This document shows, one piece after another, positions 13,475-23,473 of a stretch of 64,000 nucleotides of DNA. This DNA is from Prostheceraeus crozeri. Its lineage: Eukaryota > Platyhelminthes > Polycladida > Euryleptidae. The stretch lies in NCBI GenBank assembly GCA_907163375.1, contig CAJQUW010007770.1, forward strand, positions 124,001-188,000, given 5' to 3'. Positions within the stretch are counted from its first letter, which is position 1. Each line of letters opens with the position of its first letter. The notes beneath the pieces are model-generated. The model saw nothing but the letters and a program-made list of their open reading frames with translations. It was not told the origin of the DNA and ran no database searches. Both the position numbers and the translations under genes were made by a program.

Positions 13475-15084
13475 CAGTGCTGTATGCGTCAATGAAAAAA
13501 AATTGACGGCGACAGCGTCGGCGTCAAATGCCAAATTATTGACGCCGTCAACCAATCCTGAAATTGACGGCGTCATTCATAGCGTCAATTTTACATCACA
13601 TTTCATCATCTGCTTTGAAACTCAAACGGTAAATAGACTTAATCGATGCGAATAATTTCACAGTTGGCCTGAAGATCTCTCCTTTTGGAACTCCGCATGG
13701 ACAGCAAAGCAATGTCGACAGATCCAAAATCGAATTCGGAATCAAAGTGAAGTGGAGTTTATCATCAATACGTAAAAAATGTCGGGAACATTCGCCGATA
13801 AGCATGTAGGCGAAAGATCAATACAGACACAACCGTAGCGCATTGTCATATTGAATAATTCTGATTTTTTATTCCCACCAGCAGTTAGCTACCTGAAGGT
13901 GATGACTCATAGACCTCTCGAAGAAATATCACACTTAAATATCACCTTTACTTTGAAACCCATTACTTCGCAAACCCAATATTGAAAATATCGAGATTAG
14001 GCCTTCCCAACTCCAATATATAACACTGAACCAAATAATATATGTCACTTTTTTTACATTGCCAGATGCGACATTTATTTTGTATTCGATAAAGAGAATC
14101 GCTAAGTAAGATTTACTATAAAACATTATTTTTACAAATTTACCCATAGAGTAAGTATTTTAGGTAGAGTGGTAACTCCGCATTCATTAAGTCCCCAATG
14201 TGTATGCACCTTCGAATTTAATATTTGAACTCGAGGTGGATGTACAGGTGGTATTGTCACCAAATGTGAGATATGCAAATCTTTGCAGCTTTGAAGAAAT
14301 TACCACGGAATTGAATGATCATGATAGTAATGCAGAAGGAATGATGGCAATTTACAGATCGTCCGTGTCATGACAGCCTCGGAGAAGTAATGTTTGTTAA
14401 ATTAGCAACTCGATGACCTGCTATTGCTTTCATGCTCAACCTCAAGAGAATCTTCTTAAGCCTGATCATTTCACAGGCAACCTGTCACTGACAGACCAAA
14501 TAACTTGATCAAAGACAATGACTTCAATCAACTTTGAAAGATATAAATGGGTCCACATCACTATTAAGATTCAGGAAATGAAACATGAATTTGGTGAATC
14601 ATAAAATCATGCCGATGAAAATTGAATTAAAAGCTGCAAATTTCAGCCAAGAAAGCTGAAAAGATAATATCGCGACTTTTTCATGAAGACTTCCATTATA
14701 ATGCTGCTCAAGAAATTCCCTTGCAAATTAGCTTAATTTCTGCTTAGTTAGGATGATTATTAGCAAATACTCATTCCTTCTCATATCCCACTTGTTTCAT
14801 ACTACTTATATAGGAGAGTCATCTCGGTAGTATGTAAATTGGCAAAATTTTGACTTTTTTAAAACTGCTCAAATAATTTTTTGGATCACGGGAACTTAAT
14901 CTCGCAAAAAACTGAATCTTTTGATATAAAAATTTTCACTGTATACAGATACTTTTTTGAGTCGACACTCTACCCATATATCTCTACTCTATGAATTTAC
15001 CCAATGTATTCTAAAATTGACGCTGTCTTTCAGGAGCTAATTAGCGTCAATTTCTTAAATTGATGGCGTCAACGTACACCACTC
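13475..15084. mobile_element. hAT-type element, non-autonomous, 8-bp TSD CATATAAG
   Basis: Perfect direct repeats CATATAAG flank it at 13,467-13,474 and 15,085-15,092. The ends are imperfect inverted repeats (CAGTGCTGTATGCGTCAA; right end complement GAGTGGTGTACGTTGACG) with many subterminal copies of TTGACGC/GCGTCAA, probable transposase-binding repeats. The 1,610-bp interior lacks a transposase but contains, at 14,800-14,993, a copy of a repeat also found at 18,045-18,235. Confidence 0.75.
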
Positions 15085-15187
15085 CATATAAGTTATTGGT
15101 TTAGAAGATCATGGGGGTGGTCATAATGCCCTCACCTCTAAAACTTTACTTACAAGAAAAAGCCTGAGGCAATTAGGGTTAACTCAC

Positions 15188-16303
15188 CTGCAATTGTTCA
15201 CAAGTCCTCATGCAAATATCGGTCGTAGGTTGAGTGTGTTCAAGGAAATAAACGTGCATATTCATCTTTTTATTTTCCGACTCGGTAAATGACTTCTTGC
15301 ATTTGCCGTACGGCTTCTCTGCGCGATGCATATCTGTCCTCTTCAACCCAAATCTCGTTACATAGCCAGGAGTTACGTAATAACCTTCTTCTTGAGGGAT
15401 AGGAGGCACTGAATGGGTGTTGAACATAATCAAATATCCAACCGCAGGCGCCAGTCCAGGTAAATATGTGTCTTCGTCTGCCATTAACGTTAACTCAATA
15501 TACGACGTGCGATCGATCATAAAATTCATGAGAAATTTCTTGGATTTATTTCGTCGAAATTGCCTTGAATTGGTTACTAGATTTTTAATGTCAAACATAT
15601 AGCAGTTTCCAAATCGTGGACTGAATAGCTTCTTGAATGCTCTGCGTGAGAGTTTGTATGTTTCATATCGGGCTTCGACCAACATTTCATCGATAGATGG
15701 AATAAAGCGGCTGCGTTCTTTCTCCGATAATTCATTGAGGAAGTTACCAATGGCCTCAGCCGTGAAATCAGCGGCTATTTCATGATCGTCCATTATTTTA
15801 ATCTTTTCTTTTGGAGAAGCTGCAAAGAGATATTTGTAGAATGGAAACTTGCTTTTGTTGAAAATTTCTTGAAATTTGGATGACCCATTCGTCTTAATGT
15901 ATTGAAGAAGATTTCGCTTGGCCATATTGAGATTACAGAAAGTGACAGCAGGAAACATGATATGGGGGTCCGTGATGAGCTCAACTTTTGTGGATGTTGG
16001 TCTTGAGAGTAACTTGATTAGAATCCCTTTCACCTGAATCGATAGCATGATAAATGCTGCCAACAATAATAAGACCCATCCACACCGTTTAAATATTTGT
16101 TTCTCGTTAGCGATCGTTGTGACAGCATGCATTCCTGTTCTTGAAGCAAATTTGTGCAATTCTCTGGTCACTTCGAGCTTTTTCAAGTTTCTGAGCTGTT
16201 TTCTGGCTTCAATAGAAGCTGTGTTCATGATACGCCTATTCATGGCGGAGAGAAGACGGTGAAATGAATCAGAAAATGAATAATTGCGGAATAAATGGAT
16301 CAT
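15188..16303 (-). CDS. DEG/ENaC sodium channel, first exon
   Basis: This exon encodes the first 372 residues of an epithelial/acid-sensing-type sodium channel subunit. Visible parts: a cytoplasmic N-terminus; TM1 at residues 74-92 (GWVLLLLAAFIMLSI); the post-TM1 signature FPAVTFCN at 117-124; the extracellular finger/palm region with GNCYMFD; PGLAPAVGY; PYGKCKKS; and a final CMRTC motif. The frame ends at a GT donor (15,187-15,186) in phase 0, matching the acceptor of the exon at 4,913-5,602. The His-Gly gating motif expected before TM1 reads H59-A60 (TGMHAV), so its glycine is replaced. A TATAAATAG box lies about 130 bp upstream of the ATG (16,435-16,443, minus strand), which is suggestive only. 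Confidence 0.88.
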
Positions 16304-17765
16304 TTTCTGATTGTAAAGTTCGCTTGGAGCAGTTTTTCAACTGTCCGATCTTTTTCAATAGTTATCGTAATTAGAGGATATTATAAGCCTCATAAGGAGA
16401 GTCTCGATTCCTCAGCATGTCCATTGATATTGGACTATTTATAGCAATTATAGAGCAAAGTCAAATTGGAGGACACGCGAATTTGAAGTGTTGGTCATTT
16501 AAAGGGTAAAAAAAGCGCTTGAAATGATGCTAGTATGATAACATCGACTGTTTCATCCGATGCAGATTATAAGTGATATTTTGCATCGAAGTTTATTCCG
16601 GACTTTTGCTCAATCGGTTTCGTCTCGTGCTCCTGTCAAGAATGTCGCACAACAAACTCGACTGCGATTATAAAGATCATCTAGTATACGTAAAACAAAC
16701 TGGACTTTTCAGAACAATAGTTCATTCATTTGATAATTATTCCAATTTCTCTTCGATAAACCAAACTATCATTGAAATAATATAAACCGCATGTGGAAAA
16801 CAGCACAGAGCATCAGTTGTTTTATAAGATTGTTGCTCCGTTCGACATGATTCAAAAATCCCATGTCTATGTAATGAAGAAATGTTCTCATTACCATAGC
16901 CCATAGGAATAGCTTCATGTTTTAGTCTCTGTTCAAAGTTAGGAGATAACCCTATCAGGATTGGGAGACTTTTATCGTCATAGCATCGGGGACCCCCTCA
17001 AATTTTCCATTCCGTTAGATAAAACTGTTTGAAAACAAAGGTACTATATATTTCGAGTCTCCCTTTTCGAATAGTAGTACCTATTTTGCGGGATTCGAAG
17101 ACCTTCATACCAAAAATTCAAATTCAAAATTTGTATTTTATATTTTTTTCATTTTTTCATGTATTTTTTTGACTCTTCAAAAATTGTTTATTACAACTAA
17201 AGTATTTCTGCAAGCTTTTACTAAAGTATATCTATATGGCGTTATAAGTATAATATTCCAGGCTAATTTTAGTGCTATGAATAGCAATTTGAAATTTGAA
17301 CGTAAAAATGTCTTTCATGCATTATTGCATTTTTCTGTCTTTACAAATGTCTCGTTCTAGTGACTTATTCTCTATAAAGGCAATGTTGTGATACATTCCG
17401 AATGCAATCTTCAAATGGTGATACACATTTTGCATCATTCTGTGGGTTTCATATATAAAAATTCACATCAAAACTCCATATTTTCACATTTTGCATTTAC
17501 AATTACATGTACATATGTGCCTTACATATACAATTATACATATACAATGTACATGTACTCATTCTGGGAGATCAGATGAATGTGTATGTTAACAATCTTG
17601 AATTGCACATGCATAGATATCATGTAAATGTGATACAGAAACACTATACTAATAATCAATGCTACTCTAAATGAAAACCATCAATTTTCTTTAAAGTATT
17701 TTTAAAAATGACCTTAAAGAAAGTCAATTTTGCCCAAATTTTTGGTGAAAGTTCAACATACAAAC
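16304..17765. other. Upstream flank of the ENaC gene, no further gene seen
   Basis: AT-rich sequence with a possible TATA element near 16,435. Around 17,500-17,560 the words ACATGTAC and ATATACA repeat in both orientations. No other exon is supported. Confidence 0.4.
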
Positions 17766-17771
17766 GAACCA

Positions 17772-17985
17772 GGGATGCGGAGTCCTCTCATTGAATAGGA
17801 CTCCGACTCCCACTCTGGGTGGCAAGTATAAAAAGCCTAGTTTTTTGAAAAAAATGTCCAACCTACATCATAGATCATTAAATGCTTACCTGAACCTATA
17901 TTTAGTGATCATTGCTGCATCAATTACCAATCATTTTCGATGAAAGTTTATCAAATGTCGCTTTTAGTTGGATGCATTTATACTC
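17772..17985 (+). mobile_element. Truncated hAT-type MITE (same family as 43,187-43,883)
   Basis: It starts CAGGGATGCGGAGTCC with an inverted GGACTCCGACTCC and then follows the 43.2-kb element through GGCAAG, CCTAGTTTTTT and CGATGAAAGTTTATCAAATG. The right terminus is missing, so this copy is 3' truncated. Confidence 0.65.
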
Positions 17986-18039
17986 ATTTATGGATGCTCA
18001 TTATGAAATATTCATTCAATTTGATATCCAACTTGCTTC

Positions 18040-18469
<430 letters not shown>

Positions 18470-18569
18470 GTGCCATCTACGAACATTGAGTGAACGACTC
18501 AAGTTACACTTGCACTGTAATTGCTGAGCGAAAATCCCTCAATTTACAAATCGTAATTTTTCAATGAGA

Positions 18570-18898
18570 AATCATGCAAGTATGATAATTATTCTGGTAC
18601 GGGGCGAGCGAGCGTTTTCTGAGCTCTCTTTTGATACACTGGTCATTAAAAATCGTTGAACTAGAGAAAATTAGTGTCATCGTAAAGTTATCACAAAATC
18701 AGGACTCTATTAACTCAAAATTCACTGAATAACTGAATTTTAACTGAAATGAGACGTATTGTTACTATTCCATCAAAAATGTTCAACATTGGTATCTTCA
18801 GAATCCTTGCGATGTGGGAGAGCAAATATACAAGTTTTATTCAAGGAAGTTCAATAGCTCTTTTTCAAACTTCTTCAACATTTTCTCTCATTACCGCT
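18570..18898. mobile_element. Left arm of foldback element B, interrupted by the Maverick
   Basis: It matches 6,580-6,865 (GAGCTCTCTTTTGATACACT, GGTATCTTCAGAATCCTTGC, and so on) up to ACCGCT. The continuation AAAGTACACAAAC resumes at 42,421, after the Maverick and its duplicated ACCGCT. Confidence 0.75.
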
Positions 18899-19540
18899 AG
18901 TAGTAAGTAAAACTCCACTTCTGGATAGCGCAAGATGGCCGCCATCGCTGACGTCCCCCCCCTCTGGACCGGCAGCGTGTCGTGGTCGGCCGCCGTGGTG
19001 TTTCGGGTCTGACGTCCCCCCCCTCTGGTCGACCGTCGTGTAGCGCGCGGTGATGTGGTGTCTAGGTTGGCGTGGTGTGCCGGCCAGGTTGGGGGGGGGG
19101 GTGGACTGTCGTAGCTCACCTGAAAAAATCCTAAGTGTTAGAGTGGCTTTGTATGGGTAAAATTTTGAAAATTTTCCAAAGTGTGGAATTTCGACCTGGG
19201 ACCGTCACCAAAACATTTTTCATCAAATTTCACTGACCTCCCCCCCCTCTTCTAACTTTGGTTCTAGTGAACGGATTTTGTTCGTTCGAGTTTCATTGGA
19301 AAGAGGAGAAAAAACTGCTCGACAACATTTTTTGTTGCGAGTCAATCGGACCAGTCGTTCAAAAGTTAGAGCGGTTACAAGATTTTAGGTCGGAGCTCGC
19401 TCACCTGAAAAAATCCTAAGTGTCAGAGTGGCTTTGTATGGGTAAAATTTTGAAAATTTTCCAAAGTGTGGAATTTCGACCTGGGACCGTCACCAAAACA
19501 TTTTTCATCAAATTTCACTGACCTCCCCCCCTCCCCCTAG
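18899..19540 (+). repeat. Left terminal inverted repeat of the Maverick
   Basis: It matches 41,761-42,414 in inverted orientation with few substitutions, length changes in the C/G runs, and one 17-bp unit (GTCTAGGTTGGCGTGGT) single here but duplicated on the right. The outer 220 bp are GC-rich and contain TGACGTCCCCCCCC twice and CAAGATGGCCGCCATC near the tip. The inner part consists of ~285-293-bp direct subrepeats beginning CTCACCTGAAAAAATCC (19,115; 19,400; 19,693). Confidence 0.9.
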
Positions 19541-19692
19541 CTTCTAACTTTGGTTCTAGTGAACGTATTTTTTTCGTTAGAGTTTCATTCGAAAGATGAG
19601 TAAAATCTGCTCGACAAACATTTTTTGTTGCGAGTCAATCGGACCAGTCGTTCAAAAGTTAGAGCGGTTACAAGATTTTAGGTCGGAGCTCG

Positions 19693-19950
19693 CTCACCTG
19701 AAAAAATCCTAAGTGTCAGAGTGGCTTTGTATGGGTAAAATTTTGAAAATTTTCCAAAGTGTGGCATTTCGACCTGGGACCGTCACCAAAACATTTTTCA
19801 TCAAATTTCTCTGAACGAGGGGGGGAGGGGGGGGAGGTCAGTGAAATTTGATGAAAAATGTTTTGGTGTCGGTCCCAGGTCGAAATTCGGAAGTTTTAAA
19901 TTTTTCAAAATTTTCACCACACTGGAGCTCTCACACTTAGGAATTTTTTC
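19693..19950. repeat. Inverted pair of TIR subrepeats (hairpin) inside the left end
   Basis: A third subrepeat (19,693-19,812) is followed immediately by an inverted, more diverged copy (about 19,815-19,950) across a G-rich junction, forming a ~125-bp-arm palindrome. The right end lacks this arrangement. Confidence 0.75.
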
Positions 19951-20123
19951 ACTTGTGGCATGTTACATGGACATGTGCTGACGGACCAACTTCCCGTGGT
20001 CATATGAGAATGGTTCAGGTGTCATATCATAGAGAATGATGAGACGAATCGTTTGCAACAAACCGCATGTCGCTACGATGAATACTTTCGGAGATAGAGC
20101 CATTTTAAGTTTTCTTCCGAGCA

Positions 20124-20130
20124 TATATAA
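20124..20130 (+). promoter_or_regulatory. TATA box of the left-end coiled-coil gene
   Basis: TATATAA lies about 30 bp before a plausible start at about 20,155; a splice donor (GAGGTAAG) follows at 20,173. Confidence 0.55.
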
Positions 20131-20172
20131 ACCCCCGACAACGTAAGTCTGATCACTTCATCGAAAGACGAG

Positions 20173-20705
20173 GTAAGCGACGGTCGTCGCTCTGAGCTCC
20201 CGATATCGGGTGTTTCAAAGGACTCTATCTTTTGAAGTAGGCAAGCTATCTTCTTACTTCAAAGTTTGTATGATAGAGTTTGATAGTGTCTTTACTACTG
20301 ATAAAATTTTTTAAAAGTAGTATGAGTAGTAAAATGCGGAATTTTTTAAAAATTCTTAATTTTCAGTTTTTTCAAAGTTTTAACATATAGACTAAGGTTT
20401 TCAAGTATCCTGAGTTCAAATCTGCTATCAGATTTGAAATTTAACTAAGTCTAAGGCAGCTTTGAGGGGTTAGATCCCAGCTACTGATCACTACCTTTGA
20501 CTCGGCGTTCCTGTTACCACTTCGGGGCAGTGACAATGATGTCTTCAGCTGTAAAGAGCGGGTATCGGGGAAGATCTCTCACTTCCCTAGTGATCAGTAC
20601 AAGGCCTTCGGGCTGTCGACGGGATCGAGTGCCACTCACTACACTCTTTAGGAATATGACTGTACTACATGATTCCAAACTTATACAAATTTCATTATCT
20701 TACAG
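20173..20705 (+). other. Probable 5'-leader intron with structured segment
   Basis: Donor AG|GTAAGC at 20,173 and acceptor TTATCTTACAG ending 20,705 would remove 533 bp, leaving an 18-nt leader before the ATG at 20,724. Inside, TACTGATCACTA (20,482-20,493) and TAGTGATCAGTA (20,588-20,599) are perfect inverted repeats enclosing smaller hairpins (GTTAC...GTGAC around a CUUCGG loop), so the intron may carry a folded RNA. Confidence 0.45.
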
Positions 20706-20723
20706 TTCACAATAAAATCTAAC

Positions 20724-21890
20724 ATGGCTAACGACAAAAATCGTAAATATCACATCAAAATGTGCTCATGTGGGCGAGTTAATCGCAGTGCGGACGCCAA
20801 GGCTCATGTCAAGAAGGCGGGCACCGGCCACATGATTATCTTGAATAGGGTTGCGTGCGTGAAGTGTAGAGTGCTGAAGGGTGATGAGGATGAGGCGCGT
20901 TTTTACAGAGTGCATGCTGACTGTAGTGGTGGTTTAGTGACTGATTTGAGATTTACGCAGTTGATTGTGGAAGAGAGGGAGCGAATGTTGGCGATCGAGC
21001 GAGAGGGTAAGGCTGAGAATGTTGTTGAGAATGATGAGTTGGCGAGAGCGGTTGCGTCGTTGGAGGGTGAGATTGAGCGAAAGAGAGTGCTTGAGAGTGA
21101 TGATGAGGATGATGTTGATTTAGATAGGGAGCGTGTGAGGAAGCGTGTGAGGAAGTTGAGCTCTTCGTCGTCGGAGGTGTCAAACATCGTCATCACCGAC
21201 CCCCCGAAGAGCTCATCTTCCCCAAAAGTGAAGAGTGGTGGGATTCGTGTGCAGTCGGCGAGGTGGTTGAAGGATGAAGAGAAGAGGCATGTTTCGCAGC
21301 AGATGGCGCATGATTTGTTGGTTAATAAGTATGAGAGTTTGAAGAAAGTGAAGGATGAAGTTGTGAAGGAGTTGGATGAGTTGAAAAAGAAGGAACTGAA
21401 GTCGAAGGAGGTAGCGGATGAAAATATTAGAATGAGGCGTAGTGTGACTGATTTGAAGAAAAAGACGCGAGAGTTGGAAGAGAAGAATGATGAGTGTGAG
21501 AAGAGGGCGAGTGCTGCGGAGAGAAGAATGAGAGATGCAGAAGCGAAGTTTGAGGAGATGATGAAGGAGATGAGTGTGTTGAGAGCGAGGAATGTTGAGT
21601 TGGAGAGGACTGTGGCTCGGCGGGGTGATGAGAGGCAGGCGTATGAGAAGTTGGAGCGCATGAGGGATGAGTGGGAACGTGTGAATGAGGATCGTTTGTT
21701 TGAGTTTCACATCCCTATTCGGGATAATCATTTGGCCGGCGAAGTACTCGTAAACCAGAATTTAGACGAATCCATCCTATGCTACAATGGTCATCCCACG
21801 AAAAAATGCCTCCACGCCAGCCTACGAATGCGCGGCCATCTCCACAAATTTTCGATTCGGAAACGCGCGAGACTGCCAAAGGATGACTAA
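20724..21890 (+). CDS. 388-aa zinc-binding-like, coiled-coil protein of unknown function
   Basis: Not recognised. The N-terminus has a possible zinc site: CxC at residues 14-16 (MCSCGRV) and CxxC at 45-48 (VACVKC), with a histidine at 28. Residues about 75-180 are acidic with Ser-rich and RK-rich patches, and about 185-330 form a long charged coiled coil (LDELKKKELKSKEV, REVEEKN-like heptads). The coding strand is strongly purine- and G-rich, unlike the AT-rich core genes, suggesting a separate origin. The stop is followed four bases later by a good donor (GTAAGT at 21,895) and an acceptor at 21,956, so there is an intron in the 3' UTR or an alternative C-terminus. The start is the first ATG after the leader acceptor. 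Large minus-strand frames here are shadows of this biased composition. Confidence 0.65.
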   Translation: MANDKNRKYHIKMCSCGRVNRSADAKAHVKKAGTGHMIILNRVACVKCRVLKGDEDEARFYRVHADCSGGLVTDLRFTQLIVEERERMLAIEREGKAENVVENDELARAVASLEGEIERKRVLESDDEDDVDLDRERVRKRVRKLSSSSSEVSNIVITDPPKSSSSPKVKSGGIRVQSARWLKDEEKRHVSQQMAHDLLVNKYESLKKVKDEVVKELDELKKKELKSKEVADENIRMRRSVTDLKKKTRELEEKNDECEKRASAAERRMRDAEAKFEEMMKEMSVLRARNVELERTVARRGDERQAYEKLERMRDEWERVNEDRLFEFHIPIRDNHLAGEVLVNQNLDESILCYNGHPTKKCLHASLRMRGHLHKFSIRKRARLPKDD

Positions 21891-21894
21891 CTTG

Positions 21895-21956
21895 GTAAGT
21901 GAAAAAGTAAATAAGATAGTATATCCTATTCTAATACATATCATTTTCATTGCAGA
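21895..21956 (+). other. Small intron after the coiled-coil gene stop
   Basis: CTTG|GTAAGTG ... TTTTCATTGCAG|ATC gives a ~62-bp intron, the size class of the other introns in this element (59-67 bp). It lies just past the main stop codon. Confidence 0.5.
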
Positions 21957-21990
21957 TCTTTGCCCGCCTTCACCACCCCATCAATTCACT

Positions 21991-22132
21991 CCCGAGAACG
22001 AACCATCGGCTCTCTTAAGGGCCACCTAGGGGCAAGACATGATAGAACCTCCACGCGGTTTGCCCTGGGCAGTCTTCGGACTGGCGAATACTATCATTAA
22101 GTTGAATCTGCTATCAGTCAACTTGAACGTTG
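21991..22132 (+). repeat. ~140-bp dispersed repeat with UUCG hairpin, copy 1
   Basis: From CCCGAGAACGAACCATCGG to CAACTTGAACG. It includes CGCGGTTTGCC and the perfect hairpin CAGTC-TTCG-GACTG. It follows the 388-aa gene and precedes the TATA box of the next gene. Confidence 0.85.
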
Positions 22133-22148
22133 CGTCGCGTTAGAGGGG

Positions 22149-22156
22149 TATATAAA
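22149..22156 (+). promoter_or_regulatory. TATA box of the 88-aa gene
   Basis: TATATAAA lies 39 bp before the ATG at 22,188; the short leader is made of TTTCA repeats. Confidence 0.65.
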
Positions 22157-22187
22157 CCACTGCCTCTCATTTCATTTCATTTCAATC

Positions 22188-22454
22188 ATGCAGACGCCGA
22201 ACAGTCAAGTCAGCTCTCCTCGCGGACCGCAGTTAAGGCCGCGAAATTTATTTGAGGAGTTTGTCAGGCTAGAGGAGCAAGACAGAGTTTTTAATAATCT
22301 TGCTCGGATTGGCAATCCGATGACAGCAACTGCTGTCAATCCAACGGAATGGCGCTACATTCCACTTTTTAGCCATGTACCAGTTAGTGTGGAAGTCGAC
22401 AGTGCTACCAAAGAGAGAGTCAAAGACTCTCTCAGCAGAATTGGTAGGGTGTAA
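22188..22454 (+). CDS. 88-aa protein of unknown function
   Basis: Not recognised. The ORF opens at the first ATG after a well-placed TATA box and short pyrimidine-rich leader, and its stop lies 12 bp before repeat copy 2. The protein has a basic proline-rich start (QTPNSQVSSPRGPQLRPR), a probable amphipathic helix (LFEEFVRLEEQDRVFNNLAR) and a C-terminal charged helix. There is no signal peptide or membrane segment. With its neighbours it forms a series of small, individually promoted accessory genes, each followed by the same UUCG-hairpin repeat. Confidence 0.6.
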   Translation: MQTPNSQVSSPRGPQLRPRNLFEEFVRLEEQDRVFNNLARIGNPMTATAVNPTEWRYIPLFSHVPVSVEVDSATKERVKDSLSRIGRV

Positions 22455-22466
22455 GATGACGTTACT

Positions 22467-22608
22467 CCCGAGAATGAACCATCGGCTCTCTTAAGGGCCA
22501 CCATGGGGCAAGACATGATAGAACCTCCTCACGGTTTGCCCTGGGCAGTCTTCGGACTGGCGAATACTATCATTAAGTTGAATCTGCTATCAGTCAACTT
22601 GAACATTA
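22467..22608 (+). repeat. ~140-bp dispersed repeat with UUCG hairpin, copy 2
   Basis: Same unit as copy 1, with a few substitutions (AATGAACC; CTCACGG). It ends at CAACTTGAACATT and is followed by GCAGTCGATTGCTATCCCTG, a word that also occurs in each 206-bp tandem repeat. Confidence 0.85.
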
Positions 22609-22672
22609 TGCAGTCGATTGCTATCCCTGAAGCATTCTGATTCGCTGTTGAGCAATTCATTGTTGAAAACCC

Positions 22673-22680
22673 TATATAAG
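22673..22680 (+). promoter_or_regulatory. TATA box of the 84-aa gene
   Basis: TATATAAG lies 48 bp before the ATG at 22,721, with a TTCATTCAATTTG leader resembling that of the 88-aa gene. Confidence 0.65.
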
Positions 22681-22720
22681 CCAGAAGATTGTAGCGCTTC
22701 TCATTCAATTTGAAGTCACG

Positions 22721-22975
22721 ATGGAAGCGACATCTGCCGACAACATTCCCGTCTTCACCGATGAAGACAACGCCATTCCCGAGTTCGTCATTCTCGACGA
22801 GTGGGATGAGGAGGATGAGAAGAAGGGGAAGATCAAGAGGATCGTTTGGACGGATGAGGTGTGGACTCCAAATACCACCCGCATCCGAAAGGTGCCAGAT
22901 GCACCAGTACGGACTCGGCGGTATAGGGTCTATGACAACCTAACCGTCATACCCATTGACTATTCCAGCCAATAG
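22721..22975 (+). CDS. 84-aa acidic protein of unknown function
   Basis: Not recognised. It starts at the first ATG in good context (CACGATGG) after the TATA box. The first half is strongly acidic (FTDEDNAIPEFVILDEWDEEDE), followed by a KKGKIKR basic patch and a C-terminal part rich in R, V and Y. No membrane segment or zinc motif is seen. The gene is followed 17 bp later by repeat copy 3. The overlapping frame from 22,710 is a shadow. Confidence 0.6.
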   Translation: MEATSADNIPVFTDEDNAIPEFVILDEWDEEDEKKGKIKRIVWTDEVWTPNTTRIRKVPDAPVRTRRYRVYDNLTVIPIDYSSQ

Positions 22976-22992
22976 TCAACTTAAATTCACAC

Positions 22993-23135
22993 CCCGAGAA
23001 CGAACCATCGGCTCTCTTAAGGGCCACCATGGGGCAAGACATGATAGAACCTCCTCGCGGTTTGCCCTGGGCAGTCTTCGGACTGGCGAATACTATCATT
23101 AAGTTGAATCTGCTATCAGTCGACTTGAACGTTGC
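22993..23135 (+). repeat. ~140-bp dispersed repeat with UUCG hairpin, copy 3
   Basis: Almost identical to copy 2, again placed just past a stop codon. No TATA box or ORF follows, so a downstream gene may have been lost or the unit acts as a 3' element. Confidence 0.85.
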
Positions 23136-23473
23136 AAATGAAGTTCGGTGTAATACTTCCTTTCGACGGGCGTTCCTGTAAAGGGCGGCGGTGAAACCCG
23201 TAGCTATGTATACCGCAAGGGACATTCGGCAATGGTCAATCTTGTTAAACCTCTCTGCGTCATGTTTGCAAGTGATTGCCTCTGTCTCAACGTAGTATGC
23301 ATTCGCGCCAGGGCGACATTTAGCCAACTGTCGAAGGTTGCCTAAAACTTTTCATTGCATACGTTATGAGAACCATGAGTTCTACCTGTCTCTATCAATG
23401 AGACGAATTGATGAATGGAATGAAATGGGAGGACACTCACGCGCCACACGCAACATAACACACTTCTCTCTTC
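23136..23473. other. Spacer with no gene seen
   Basis: No supported ORF. The words GGCGTTCCTGT and AAAGGGCGG resemble parts of the structured leader intron at 20.5 kb. Confidence 0.4.

Larger units (their letters stand above)
5603..15187 (-). other. Large intron of the DEG/ENaC gene, filled with repeats
   Basis: Donor CAG|GTGAG at 15,188/15,187 and acceptor CTTCAG|AT at 5,603/5,602 bound a 9.6-kb phase-0 intron. It holds a foldback element (6.5-7.3 kb), a second foldback family (7.56-8.13 kb), short AT repeats (10.18-10.3 kb), a CCGTATTTC-type MITE (11.58-12.30 kb), a repeated block (12.78-13.4 kb) and a hAT-type MITE (13.47-15.08 kb). Stretches 5,693-6,520 and 8,130-10,180 show no gene or clear element. 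Confidence 0.75.

Noticed and set aside
13596..13805. 69-aa minus-strand ORF with a protein-like appearance
   Set aside because: It lies inside the hAT-type MITE, is short, and matches nothing I recognise.
20903..21731. Long minus-strand frames (252, 172 and 76 aa) across the coiled-coil gene
   Set aside because: They are Ser/Phe- or Leu/His-rich shadows created by the purine-biased codons of the plus-strand gene.
22947..23327. 126-aa minus-strand frame
   Set aside because: It runs through the UUCG repeat and intergenic spacer and shows no protein-like pattern.
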